From the NCBI RefSeq assembly GCF_024623325.1, contig NZ_JANJZD010000004.1:62001-126000 (forward strand): a stretch of DNA of 64,000 bases. Reading direction: 5' to 3'. The stretch is from Acetatifactor muris. GTDB lineage: Bacteria; Bacillota; Clostridia; Lachnospirales; Lachnospiraceae. The position numbers and the translations under genes are program-made. A model generated the notes under the pieces. The model saw only the letters and a list, made by a program, of their open reading frames with translations, ran no database searches and was not told where the DNA came from. Positions 36,905 through 45,493 of the stretch are shown one piece after another (position 1 is the first letter of the stretch; the number at the start of each line of letters is the position of its first letter).

Positions 36905-37415
36905 CCGATGGGATGATTTCTACACCGTTGCGGAAACAGGCATATTTCCTGAGTTCTTCCGTTTGCATGTATCTTACCTGCTTCGCACGGCCCACTGTTT
37001 TCCATGAAATTTCCTTCAGAGCGGTGTTTTTAAACATCCGGGGATTATAACTGCATTTCAACGGAACCTGGCCATGAATACATTTGAGAAGCCTGCCTTT
37101 TTCTCCTACGCCTTCCACCACATTTCCCACATACCCTATGTGCTTCCTTCCTCCCTTGTTCCGGAAGGTTGCTTCCGGATCGGATGGATTGGGCAGCGTT
37201 TTCGACGGTTCCTCTATTTCCTCTTTCCTGCGCAGCCTGCGTTTTCCGTCATCTTGCAGGATTGCTCTTTCTTTCATCAGACGGATGAGCAGCTGATATT
37301 CACTGGTATTGTCAAATGCTCCTGTGGTTATCATCATCTTTCTCCAGATAGTGCTGCAGGCCTTCCAGCAGCGGGACCTTACGACGGTCCATGATTTTCG
37401 CAAGGTTGGACGCAC
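36849..37415 (-). mobile_element. IS1182-family transposase remnant
   Basis: A 188-residue open frame that strings together pieces of an IS1182-type transposase: NTSEYQLLIRLMKERAI, PNPSDPEATFRNKGG..GYVGNVVEGVGEKG, then directly LLKCIHGQVPLKCSYNP and near the end YACFRNGVEIIPSVMRRKYH. Parts between these blocks that full enzymes carry are missing, as are both ends. It is therefore dead, kept open by in-frame deletions. No intact terminal inverted repeats were found. Its 5' border coincides with the truncated PadR gene. Confidence 0.85.
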
Positions 37416-37778
37416 CTCAGGCCCTTCAAGGTCCTTGCAGGAATCCCAGCCCCGTGAACTAAACGCGAAGTTATCCGAATTACCGCCCCAAAATCAGGGG
37501 ACAAAAATTGCGTATAAAAATCCACCTGAAAATCGGCCACAACCATCAAAAATCTGTTGCAATTTACCCTGAATTGTGTTAACCTGTTCTCAGGCAAAGA
37601 ATTCTGAATTCTGTTATCTGTCTGAAGGCTGTCCAAAGCCTTTCATGTAAGTTCAAACTTCTTGCCGGGTGAAACCCAAATTCCAAATTAGAAACCATAG
37701 ACCACGGCAGGAAGGAGGAAGTGCTTTCCTGCGTACCGCACAGAGAGAAGAACCTCTCTCAGAAAGGAAAGACTGCCC
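37416..37778. other. gap with no supportable gene
   Basis: Between the IS remnant and the Rpn gene. Frames here are short and none resembles a known protein. A small CCCC..GGGG hairpin lies near 37482. It is probably decayed mobile-element sequence plus the Rpn promoter; I could not fix promoter boxes. Confidence 0.4.
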
Positions 37779-38786
37779 ATGGGCGAAAGAAGCAGTTTAC
37801 AGAAGATTGCAGTGGATATGCCCCACGATAAGGGATACCGTAAAAGACTGTCAAACCCAGAGGAATTCCTGCATTTTCTCAGGAAGTATGTGAGTGATGA
37901 CTGGACGAAAGAGCTGGAGGTCTCAGACTTAAGCCTCTGCGACACCAGAATGCTGGAAAAGGATTATGAAGGCAGGGAGGCGGACCTGATTTACAAGGCC
38001 CATCTGCCGGGGGACAGGGACGTTTTTATCTTTATTCTGCAGGAGCTGCAGTCCACGGTGGACTACACCATGATTTTCAGAGTTCTGATGTATGTGGTAA
38101 ACACACTGTTAAAGCATTTCCTGAACACATCGAAGAATGAACGGGAGAAAGCCGGATTTCGGCTGCCTGCCATGGTGCCGGTTATTTTCTATAACGGCCA
38201 GGAGAGCTGGACCGCGGTGAAAAGCCTGAAAGAATACCAGAACTGCGGGGACCTGTTCGGGAGTCGTATTCTTAATATGGAGTACTATCTGATTGATTTA
38301 TCGAAGATTGAGGAGAACTATATTCTGTCTACCAATACGGTATTAGATAATATTATGTACTGTGATAAGTTCAGAAAAGGAACTGAGCTGGCGGAGGCTA
38401 TCCGCACATCATACGAAAGAACAGAAGCTTTGGGGGCACAGGAGAAAGAAGAGTTCCGAAGCTGGGTGAAATACATTCTGCTGTCGGTCTGCGGGAATAA
38501 GGCGGCAGTGGTGGAGGAGATCCTGAGCTGGACGGGAAAGGGGAAGGATGATATGGCATTTAAGTATAACATCATCAAAGCATTTGAAGACGAGCGGGCC
38601 GAAGGCGAGGCGATCGGTGAACTTCGGAAAGTAATCAGTCTGGTTCGGAAGAAAGTCTCCAGGAATATGTCTGCGGAAGAGATTGCAGACATGCTGGAAG
38701 AAGACATTCATCTTGTGGTTCGGATATGTGATGCACTGAAAAAGCATCCGGACTGGGATGATGAAAAGATCGGCGAGTTATTGTAA
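37779..38786 (+). CDS. Rpn-family PD-(D/E)XK nuclease/transposase-like protein
   Basis: A 335-residue member of the recombination-promoting nuclease (Rpn/YhgA) group. The nuclease core is at the N-terminus: the Asp/Glu of EADLIYKAHL (about 68) and FIFILQELQS, the E-x-Q version of the motif. The C-terminal half carries the helical region ending with a repeated regulatory segment (AFEDERAEGEAIGE). Known members are Mg/Ca-dependent DNA nucleases that promote RecA-independent recombination. GAAAGGA precedes the ATG. A truncated copy follows directly. Confidence 0.85.
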   Translation: MGERSSLQKIAVDMPHDKGYRKRLSNPEEFLHFLRKYVSDDWTKELEVSDLSLCDTRMLEKDYEGREADLIYKAHLPGDRDVFIFILQELQSTVDYTMIFRVLMYVVNTLLKHFLNTSKNEREKAGFRLPAMVPVIFYNGQESWTAVKSLKEYQNCGDLFGSRILNMEYYLIDLSKIEENYILSTNTVLDNIMYCDKFRKGTELAEAIRTSYERTEALGAQEKEEFRSWVKYILLSVCGNKAAVVEEILSWTGKGKDDMAFKYNIIKAFEDERAEGEAIGELRKVISLVRKKVSRNMSAEEIADMLEEDIHLVVRICDALKKHPDWDDEKIGELL

Positions 38787-38823
38787 TTTTATCGATGCAT
38801 ACAGGGGTTATTATGAACGAAAC

Positions 38824-39531
38824 ATGCTGTTAAAGCATTTCCTGAATACACCGAAGGATGAGCGGGAGAGAGCCGGATTTCGGTTGCCAGCCATGGTGCC
38901 GATCATTTTCTATAACGGTCAGGAGAGCTGGACTGCAGTGAAAAGCCTGAAAGAATACCAGAACTGCGGCGACCTGTTCGGGGATCACGTCCTGAACCTG
39001 AAGTATTATCTGATAGATCTGTCGAAGCTTGAAGAGAAGTATATTCTTTCGACAAATACAGTACTGGATAATATTATGTACTGCGATAAATTCAGAAAGA
39101 GGGCGGAACTGACGGAGGCTATCCGTACAGCGTACCAGAGAATGGAATCTTTGGGGGCACAGGAGAAAGAGGAATTTCACAACTGGGTGAAATACATACT
39201 GCTGTCAGTCTGCGGGAACAGGGAGACAGTGATGGAGGAAATCCTGAGCTGGACAGAGAATGGAGAGTATGATATGGCGTTTAAGTATAATATCATCAGA
39301 ATGTTTGAGGAGGAACGGGCCGAGGGTGAAGCAATTGGTGAGGCCCGAGGCCGGGCCGAAGCTGTCCTTGACCTGCTGACGGAAAAGGGACCGGTCCCAG
39401 AGGGACTGAGAGAGGAAATATCCGCGCAGAGAGATCTGAGCATTTTGAGGCAATGGCTTAAGCTGGCAGCCCGGGTCAGAACAACCGACGAATTTCAGGA
39501 CCGAATGCAGTCTGTGGATACGGACTCGTGA
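38824..39531 (+). pseudogene. truncated second copy of the Rpn nuclease gene
   Basis: Starting at LLKHFLNTPKDERERAGFRLPAM this copy closely matches residues about 109-290 of the preceding gene, then has a different tail (EAVLDLLTEKGPVPEGLREEI), which is the more usual family C-terminus. The N-terminal catalytic domain is absent. The frame opens upstream within the end of the first gene, so it may still be expressed as a nuclease-less fragment. Tandem duplication with a 5' deletion, or recombination between two family members, explains the layout. Confidence 0.8.
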
Positions 39532-39562
39532 AAGAAATGTGTGCTTTACACAGCCACAGATT

Positions 39563-40033
39563 TTATAACCACAAGGCTTCGCTTAGAACTTTCTGTGCTC
39601 TGACGTCTTCAAGGCATACCATCTTTACCAACAGCCACGCCCGTTCTTCTTCTGTCATTTCCGTAATCTTCTGCGCTGCGGGGGAGACCTGGAGATTTTT
39701 GATCATCTCGCCCAGGCATTCCTCTTTGTATCTGGCGCTGTTCATGGTTTCCAGCCAGGCCTGCCGCTTCTTTTCAAGCATTTCAAGCAATGTTGCTTTC
39801 TCTGCTTTTCCGTCGATAATCCTTTTGATTTCGTCCAAGGAAAAGCCCAATGCCTTTAGTTCCAACAGCGCATTTAACTGCTGCACCTGTGCGGCCGAGT
39901 AATAACGGTATCCGTTGGCGTCGTCCACTTTCACAGGCTGAATAATCCCTTTCTTTTCATATAAACGGATTGCCTTTCTGGAGATACCGAAAAAGTCCGC
40001 GATTTCTCCAATCATCATAAGGTCATTTTTCAT
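39563..40033 (-). CDS. MerR-family transcriptional regulator
   Basis: A 156-residue MerR regulator. The N-terminal winged helix is MIGEIADFFGISRKAIRLYEKKGII, followed by NGYRYYSAAQVQQLNALLELKALGFSLDEIKRII, the canonical first domain. A dimerisation coiled coil and a short effector tail follow. It is probably the regulator of the ABC exporter pair upstream on the same strand, whose promoter has the MerR hallmark spacing (44043-44073). CAGGAG lies 8 bases before the ATG and is joined to a copy of the constant structured module. Confidence 0.92.
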   Translation of the reverse strand: MKNDLMMIGEIADFFGISRKAIRLYEKKGIIQPVKVDDANGYRYYSAAQVQQLNALLELKALGFSLDEIKRIIDGKAEKATLLEMLEKKRQAWLETMNSARYKEECLGEMIKNLQVSPAAQKITEMTEEERAWLLVKMVCLEDVRAQKVLSEALWL

Positions 40034-40045
40034 AAATTTTTCTCC

Positions 40046-40084
40046 TGAATTAAGTCGCTGCGCGACGGCTCTAAAGGGTAAAGA
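40046..40084 (-). repeat. constant structured module before merR (minus strand)
   Basis: Read on the minus strand: CTTTACCCTTTAGAGCC, the hairpin GTCGCGCAGCGAC (plus coordinates 40054-40066), then TTAATTCAGGAG and the merR start. It is the same module found in the xylan and fab operons, here on the other strand but again pointing the same way as the gene that follows it. Confidence 0.85.
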
Positions 40085-40239
40085 TTTGGTTTCAAACTCA
40101 TCCCATGGGATACTGTCGCTTGGTCTGTACGTGGCTTTTTACTCCATTTCGCGGTAAGATTCGGGGTAAAACTGCAGGGAAAATCGATGCCCGGAAGCAG
40201 AACCCCTGCAATTATTTTATCATAAATATGCTGAAAAAT

Positions 40240-40380
40240 CAGCAAAACTATATCAAAGTTCGCAGCATCAGAGGCTGCATCTGGTTCATCATGGATGCTG
40301 CCAAACGTTCTGTCATTGGCTATCGTATATCTTCCGAGCGTGATGTTGGCGCCTGCATTCCTGCAAAACAGCTGTTTTCT
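40240..40380 (+). pseudogene. transposase scrap (DDE type)
   Basis: The plus strand encodes IRGCIWFIMDAAKRSVIGYR..SERDVGACI, which looks like a piece of a DDE integrase/transposase core (pattern W..DA.TR..IGY..S..R...). No start, no continuation and no ends are seen. It lies in the 365-base gap between merR and the ABC exporter genes and may explain why that gap is long. Confidence 0.5.
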
Positions 40381-40398
40381 TCCTATTATACGTTCCTG

Positions 40399-42195
40399 TT
40401 AAGCATTCTGATTCTCATACCACTGTGCCTGTGACATGAACAAAACATAATATGTGCCTTTTTTATGAATCAGCTCATCATGGGTTCCGATTTCTGCAAC
40501 ACGGCCATTTTCCATAACAACGATTCTGTCTGCAATTCTGGCACTTCCGAGTCTGTGCGTTACAAGCACCGTTGTTCTTTCATCGGATATCTCTTTGAAC
40601 TTCTTATATATCTTTGTCTCCTCAATGGGATCGATTGCTGCAGTAGGCTCGTCCAAAACGATTACCTTACTGTCTCTGTTGATGCCTCTTGCAATGGATA
40701 CCCTCTGCCACTGTCCGCCTGAAAGGTCTACGCCGTCAAACTCACGGGAAAGCATTGTTTCCAAACCGTCGGGATAAGACTGTGATTCAATATCCACATC
40801 CGCTTTCTTTAAGGTTTCCAGCAGAGTTCCGTCTTCCCTTTCCGTATCAGGATCGCTGATCATAACATTTTCACGAAGAGTCATCTGATATTTCTGGAAT
40901 TTCTGGAATACGCCGGACATAAGTCCGTAAAGGCTCGATGGCTTAATATCCTTTGTGGGTATACCGTCTAATGTCACACTGCCGCCGGTGGGCTGATATA
41001 TCCCTGTAATCAGTCTCACGAGAGTTGATTTTCCGGCTCCGTTATGTCCCACAATTGCAATGGTCTCACCCTTGTCAATCGTCAGATTGACATCTGTCAG
41101 AGATTCCTCTTTTGCTCCCGGATATGTAAAGGAAACATTCTTAAGCTCAATCTTTTCACAGAAATCATTTACCTTTGTTTCACCGTCTGTTTCTGGCATA
41201 TCTATGAAATCGAGAAGGTTGTTGATCGAACCGCTGTTCTTACCTATATCGCCCACAAGATGAATCATTTCTCCCACCATTTCCTGTATCTTTACGATTG
41301 CCGTGAATATTGCGGCAAATGTACCCGCCGTAATATCACCTGTAAGCAATGCTTTAACAAAAAGCAGAAGGACAGCCAGATAACCCGCAAGGCCTATGCC
41401 TTTTCCCGCAAGATCAAACAGACAGGCTCTCTTTGCCACCTTAAGGCTTTTCTTATTCAGAACAACCATTGTGTCATAATAAAGCCTCTTAAAATAGTTC
41501 GTTACGCCCAGGATTCTCGTTTCCTTGAAATATTCCTTGGAGCAGATGGTGCTCTCATAATAATCATAGGATCTTCTCAGCGGAGCAATCTCATCCTCAA
41601 GATTAGCGTACATACTTACCTGCACAAGCTTTGTCAGAAGACAGGGCATCATGGAAATAACAATTACGATTGCCAGAATCGGCTTAATAGTAAAAATCCA
41701 TATTCCCATAAACAGCACATAGGGCAGAAAAAATGCCATCATCATGATAAATGAAAATACCATGTTGAAGATATTATTGATTCCCATCTCGGCCTTGTTG
41801 ATGCTGTCCAGAGTTGACGCATTTTCATATTCGATGGCTCCAATTTTAGATATCTTAAGATGAACCTTCTGCATCAATTTTCCGATAACCTTCTGGTTAA
41901 ATGGCAGATACAGGAAATTGTTAAGTGCGTTAACAAGCTCTGCCAGAATAATAACCACGCCGTACACAATAAGAGAAATGTATATGGTCTTTATGCTTCC
42001 GCCTGTATTTATTACTTCACTGGTGGTATTATAAAACTTCTGCAGAAACAAAATCTTTACTGCCCATGACAAGCCATGGAGTATTGTAACTACAATGAAC
42101 AATCCAAAAAAGAAGGGTGTTGCCTTAAATACAAGAGGCGTTATTCTCTTAAGTATCTTAATGGGACTTATTTTCTTTTCACTCATTGATACCAC
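40399..42195 (-). CDS. ABC exporter half-transporter (membrane + ATPase), subunit 2
   Basis: A 598-residue half-transporter with six membrane segments in about 30-310 and a C-terminal ATPase. The ATPase has Walker A GHNGAGKS, signature LSGGQWQR, Walker B KVIVLDEP and the switch His in LVTHRLGSARIADRI. It forms a heterodimer with the product of the upstream gene, whose 3' end it overlaps by 13 bases. Such pairs export drugs or peptides; substrate unknown. Composition is AT-rich relative to the fab operon next door. Confidence 0.93.
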   Translation of the reverse strand: MVSMSEKKISPIKILKRITPLVFKATPFFFGLFIVVTILHGLSWAVKILFLQKFYNTTSEVINTGGSIKTIYISLIVYGVVIILAELVNALNNFLYLPFNQKVIGKLMQKVHLKISKIGAIEYENASTLDSINKAEMGINNIFNMVFSFIMMMAFFLPYVLFMGIWIFTIKPILAIVIVISMMPCLLTKLVQVSMYANLEDEIAPLRRSYDYYESTICSKEYFKETRILGVTNYFKRLYYDTMVVLNKKSLKVAKRACLFDLAGKGIGLAGYLAVLLLFVKALLTGDITAGTFAAIFTAIVKIQEMVGEMIHLVGDIGKNSGSINNLLDFIDMPETDGETKVNDFCEKIELKNVSFTYPGAKEESLTDVNLTIDKGETIAIVGHNGAGKSTLVRLITGIYQPTGGSVTLDGIPTKDIKPSSLYGLMSGVFQKFQKYQMTLRENVMISDPDTEREDGTLLETLKKADVDIESQSYPDGLETMLSREFDGVDLSGGQWQRVSIARGINRDSKVIVLDEPTAAIDPIEETKIYKKFKEISDERTTVLVTHRLGSARIADRIVVMENGRVAEIGTHDELIHKKGTYYVLFMSQAQWYENQNA

Positions 42196-43972
42196 CTCCT
42201 CTGACTGTCATACATCGTATAGTAAAGCTGCTTTGCAGCCATTAGCTCACTATGCGTTCCCTGTTCCTCTACATGTCCGTTATCAATTACGTAAATGTAG
42301 TCTGCCAGCTTAACCGAGCCCAGTCTGTGACTGAAGAACAATGTGGTTCTTCCTTCACAGAGCTTTGCAAATTCACTATAAAGGTTACTTTCCGCAATGG
42401 GATCCAAAGCGGCTGTGGGTTCATCCAGTACACGAATCGGTGCTTCACTTACAAAGCATCTTGCAAGGGCAATTCTCTGCCATTCACCGCCGGAAAGATC
42501 CTTGCCTTCTTGTGCCAGCTTACCCAGCAATGTATCCTTACCATCCTCAAGGCCTTCAATAACCGAGTCCAGTTTAAGGGCAGTTATGGCATTGCTGATT
42601 GCTTCATCATCCGCTCCGCCAACGCATCCTATGGCAATATTATCCCAGATTGAAATTGAATACCTTGCAAAGTCCTGATAAACAACTGAATAAAAGGCTT
42701 TAAGCTGAGCTGCCGTATATTCTCTAAGGTCTCTTCCGTTAATAAGTATCCTGCCCTCATAATCCTGATAAAGACCTGTCAGAAGTTTGGCAATGGTACT
42801 CTTTCCCGCTCCGTTTGCTCCAACGAAGGCATAATGCCTGCCGGCTTCTATCTTCATATTCATATCCTTAAGAATATAGGTTTCCGTACCGGGATATTTG
42901 AAGGTTACATTCCTGAATTCCAAAGACTTAAATTCTATACCGCCTTCAGGCACGGCATCCGCATTATCATACTGTTCAAATGCTGCAAACTTTGTAATCT
43001 CCTTAAGGTATTCGATATGTGTGGATACAGCCTCGATTAATCTTGTGAGTGACCATGACATGGTGTGTACAAGATCAAAGGTTGCATTTATCAGTGAAAA
43101 GAACATACCGATTGTAATAATTCCCGTTGCAACAGGGTTGATAAGCATTGCTGCAATAAAGGTACACAGAAATGCTGTTATCATACTTCCGGATTTAAGC
43201 TTTACAAACCATTTGGCACGTGTTCTTGTTTCCATTTTTCTGGAAATCTCATACTGCTCAAACCACTTGTCATTAAGCTTTTCGTTATATCCGAATACCG
43301 TTCTCTCATCAACATTTTCTCTTCCCGTCATTACGGTGGTGAGATATTTGTATTTTCTCTGATATTTGGTAATCTCTTTATTGGCCTCATAGGTTGCCTT
43401 TCCGCTTATGAACGAAAGATAGAGAAGCGGTACGGCAACAGCTATAATAATCAGTGCAACCCAGGCAATCTGTGTAATAAGGACAATAAGAAGTCCCGCA
43501 ATTGTCATAAACAGCGATATCAGATTGACTACATTTGTAAAGCCGTCGATAAACTTATGCTCCATTGTGTCGGCAACACGGTTCATTAAATCCATACTGT
43601 CCGTATTTTCAATATACTTGAACTCAATCTTTGAACATTTTTCAACATATGCACCCTTAAGACTGACCCTCATATCCATCTCGATTTTGTTGGCAAGATA
43701 TGCCTTTATGGGCCCAACAACCCATTGATATGCTATAATCCCGATAACAATCGCCAGTGAAATATATACCGCTCTTTTTGTTGCGGAGCCGTCTATAAGT
43801 CCCAGCGCATTATCAATAAATCTTGCATTAATAATAACCTGGTAGGTTGGCAGAATTGCAACAGCAAGAGACAGAATCAAATACAATATCGTACACACGG
43901 GTGAACTGATTATAGAAATTTTCAGGGAATCCAAATATGTATACTTTTTTTCTCAAAACGTACTTTCTTCAT
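42183..43972 (-). pseudogene. ABC exporter half-transporter, subunit 1, frameshifted near the start
   Basis: Nearly complete half-transporter: membrane domain, Walker A GANGAGKS, signature LSGGEWQR, Walker B IRVLDEP and His in FFSHRLGSVKLADYI. The strong ribosome site (AGGAGAGG) precedes an ATG at 43972 that opens MKKVRFEKK, but that frame stops after 16 codons. The main frame begins only at a weak TTG (43934). Adding one base to the 7-base A run (plus T run at 43945-43951) joins them as ..FEKKKYTYLDSLKIS.., giving 596 residues. It is the intended partner of the 40399-42195 product. Sequencing error, phase variation or true inactivation are all possible. Confidence 0.85.
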
Positions 43973-44042
43973 TTTCCTCTCCTAAATTAAGTGTCTGCTT
44001 TCTGTGGTATGGCAATGACTTTGCAGAATTCATTTCACAACC

Positions 44043-44073
44043 AGCATAAGCTATGTCCCAGGGACAAGGTCAA
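44043..44073 (-). promoter_or_regulatory. MerR-type promoter of the ABC exporter genes
   Basis: On the minus strand TTGACC (44068-44073) and TATGCT (44043-44048) are 19 bases apart, and the spacer holds the palindrome TGTCCC-T-GGGACA (44054-44066). A 19-bp spacer with a central dyad is the hallmark of MerR-controlled promoters, in which the regulator twists the DNA to align the boxes. The likely regulator is the MerR protein encoded at 39563-40033. Confidence 0.75.
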
Positions 44074-44128
44074 GCAGAAAAACAAGTTTCTCACCGCTGA
44101 TATTTTTGCATAAATTTTTTATTCTCTA

Positions 44129-44157
44129 TTGACATTTTCTTCAGTCGGGGTTATCAT
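44129..44157 (+). promoter_or_regulatory. sigma-70-type promoter of the fatty acid operon
   Basis: TTGACA (44129-44134), 17-base spacer, TATCAT (44152-44157). The -35 box is perfect and the -10 has one change from consensus. Transcription would start around 44164-44166, at the edge of the FabT-like boxes. Confidence 0.8.
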
Positions 44158-44164
44158 CTTTAAA

Positions 44165-44209
44165 AGTTTGAAAATCAAATAATTTGAAAATCAAATAAAT
44201 TGAATTTCG
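44165..44209 (+). promoter_or_regulatory. tandem FabT-like operator boxes
   Basis: Two 17-base boxes, AGTTTGAAAATCAAATA (44165-44181) and AATTTGAAAATCAAATA (44181-44197), share one base and match the FabT palindrome described in streptococci (TTTGA..TCAAA core). A third, weaker TTGAATTTCGAA follows. They cover the start site just after the -10 box, so bound repressor would block initiation. The operon's own MarR/FabT protein is encoded at its end. Confidence 0.8.
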
Positions 44210-44264
44210 AACTATCATACATAGAATTGAAAACCACATTTGAAAAGGTAAAAGGAGAGAAAAA

Positions 44265-44498
44265 ATGTTCGAGAAATTAAAGGCTGTAATCGAAGAAAAC
44301 TTAAGCGTGGAAGGAGCAGAGATTACGGAGAACACTGATTTTAAGGAAGATCTGGGGGCGGATTCTCTCGATTTGTTCGAGCTGGTGATGGCGCTGGAGG
44401 AGGAATTTGGCATTGACATTCCCTCCGAGGATCTGGAGAAACTGGCCACAGTGGGAGATGTGATGAAATATCTGGCAGACAAAGGTGTGGATCTGTAA
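44265..44498 (+). CDS. acpP: acyl carrier protein
   Basis: A 77-residue acidic four-helix protein that carries growing fatty acyl chains on phosphopantetheine. The attachment Ser34 is in GADSLDLFELVM, and the C-terminus IPSEDLEKLATVGDVMKYL is canonical. It is the first gene of the fatty acid operon, right after the FabT-like boxes, with AAAGGAGAG before the ATG. It is the shared partner for all enzymes downstream. Confidence 0.97.
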   Translation: MFEKLKAVIEENLSVEGAEITENTDFKEDLGADSLDLFELVMALEEEFGIDIPSEDLEKLATVGDVMKYLADKGVDL

Positions 44499-44518
44499 TC
44501 TGCGGACAGGGACAGAAT

Positions 44519-45463
44519 ATGAAGACAAGAATAACGAAACTTTTGGGAACAGAATATCCGGTGATTCAGGGGGGAATGGCCTGGGTGGCGGAATACCATC
44601 TGGCCGCGGCCGTCTCGGAAGCAGGGGGCTTCGGTATCATCGGCGCCGGCGGCGCGCCTGCAGAGTTTGTGCGGGAACAGATCAGAAAGTGCAGAGAGCT
44701 GACAGATAAACCTTTTGGTCTGAATATCATGCTGATGAATCCGGAGGCGGAGGCCATAGCACAGGTGGCCGCAGAAGAGAAAGTGTGCGCGGTGACCACC
44801 GGAGCAGGCAATCCGGGCAGATACATGACTCTGTGGAAGGAAAACGGAGTGAAAGTGATTCCGGTGGTGGCCAGTGTGGCCATGGCAAAGATGATGGAAC
44901 GCGGAGGCGCAGACGCCGTGGTGGCAGAAGGAATGGAGTCCGGCGGACATATCGGGGCGGCAACCACTTTTACTCTGGTACCTCAGGTGGTGGATGCCGT
45001 GAGTATTCCTGTCATTGCGGCGGGCGGAATCGGGGACGGAAGAGGCCTGGCAGCAGCGTTTATGCTGGGAGCGGAAGCGGTTCAGCTGGGAACCCGCTTT
45101 GTGGTGGCAGAGGAATCCATAGTCCATGATAACTACAAGAAGAAGATTGTCGCCGCCAGGGATATTGATTCCGAGGTGACGGGAACAAGCCACGGACATC
45201 CGGTTCGTCAGCTCAGGAATCATATGACCCGGGAATATCTGAAGCTGGAAAAAGCCGGCGCGCCTTTTGAAGAGCTGGAACAGATGACTCTGGGGGCATT
45301 GAGAAAGGCAGTGGTGGAGGGCGACGTTGTAAACGGAACACTGATGGCGGGCCAGATTGCAGGCCTGATCAGGAAAGAGCAGACATGCGCCGAAATCATC
45401 AGTGAGCTGATGGAAGAGAGCAGAAAGCTTCTGGATAGTGCCGGTGAATTGCTGATGGATTGA
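44519..45463 (+). CDS. fabK: enoyl-ACP reductase II (FMN-dependent)
   Basis: Last reductive step of fatty acid elongation, by an FMN enzyme of the 2-nitropropane dioxygenase fold, 314 residues. Typical are PVIQGGMAWVAEYHLAAAVS at the start, EGMESGGHIG in the middle (with the catalytic-region His) and IPVIAAGGIGDGRG for phosphate binding. No fabI or fabL is in the operon, so this is likely the main enoyl reductase; FabK enzymes are known to be insensitive to triclosan. It is 20 bases after acpP. Confidence 0.96.
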   Translation: MKTRITKLLGTEYPVIQGGMAWVAEYHLAAAVSEAGGFGIIGAGGAPAEFVREQIRKCRELTDKPFGLNIMLMNPEAEAIAQVAAEEKVCAVTTGAGNPGRYMTLWKENGVKVIPVVASVAMAKMMERGGADAVVAEGMESGGHIGAATTFTLVPQVVDAVSIPVIAAGGIGDGRGLAAAFMLGAEAVQLGTRFVVAEESIVHDNYKKKIVAARDIDSEVTGTSHGHPVRQLRNHMTREYLKLEKAGAPFEELEQMTLGALRKAVVEGDVVNGTLMAGQIAGLIRKEQTCAEIISELMEESRKLLDSAGELLMD

Positions 45464-45493
45464 GACAGGAAGAAAAAGGATAAAAAAGATAAG

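Noticed and set aside
41044-41754. plus-strand 236-codon frame inside the ABC exporter gene
   Set aside because: Antisense to Walker and signature motifs; no ribosome site and no recognisable domain.
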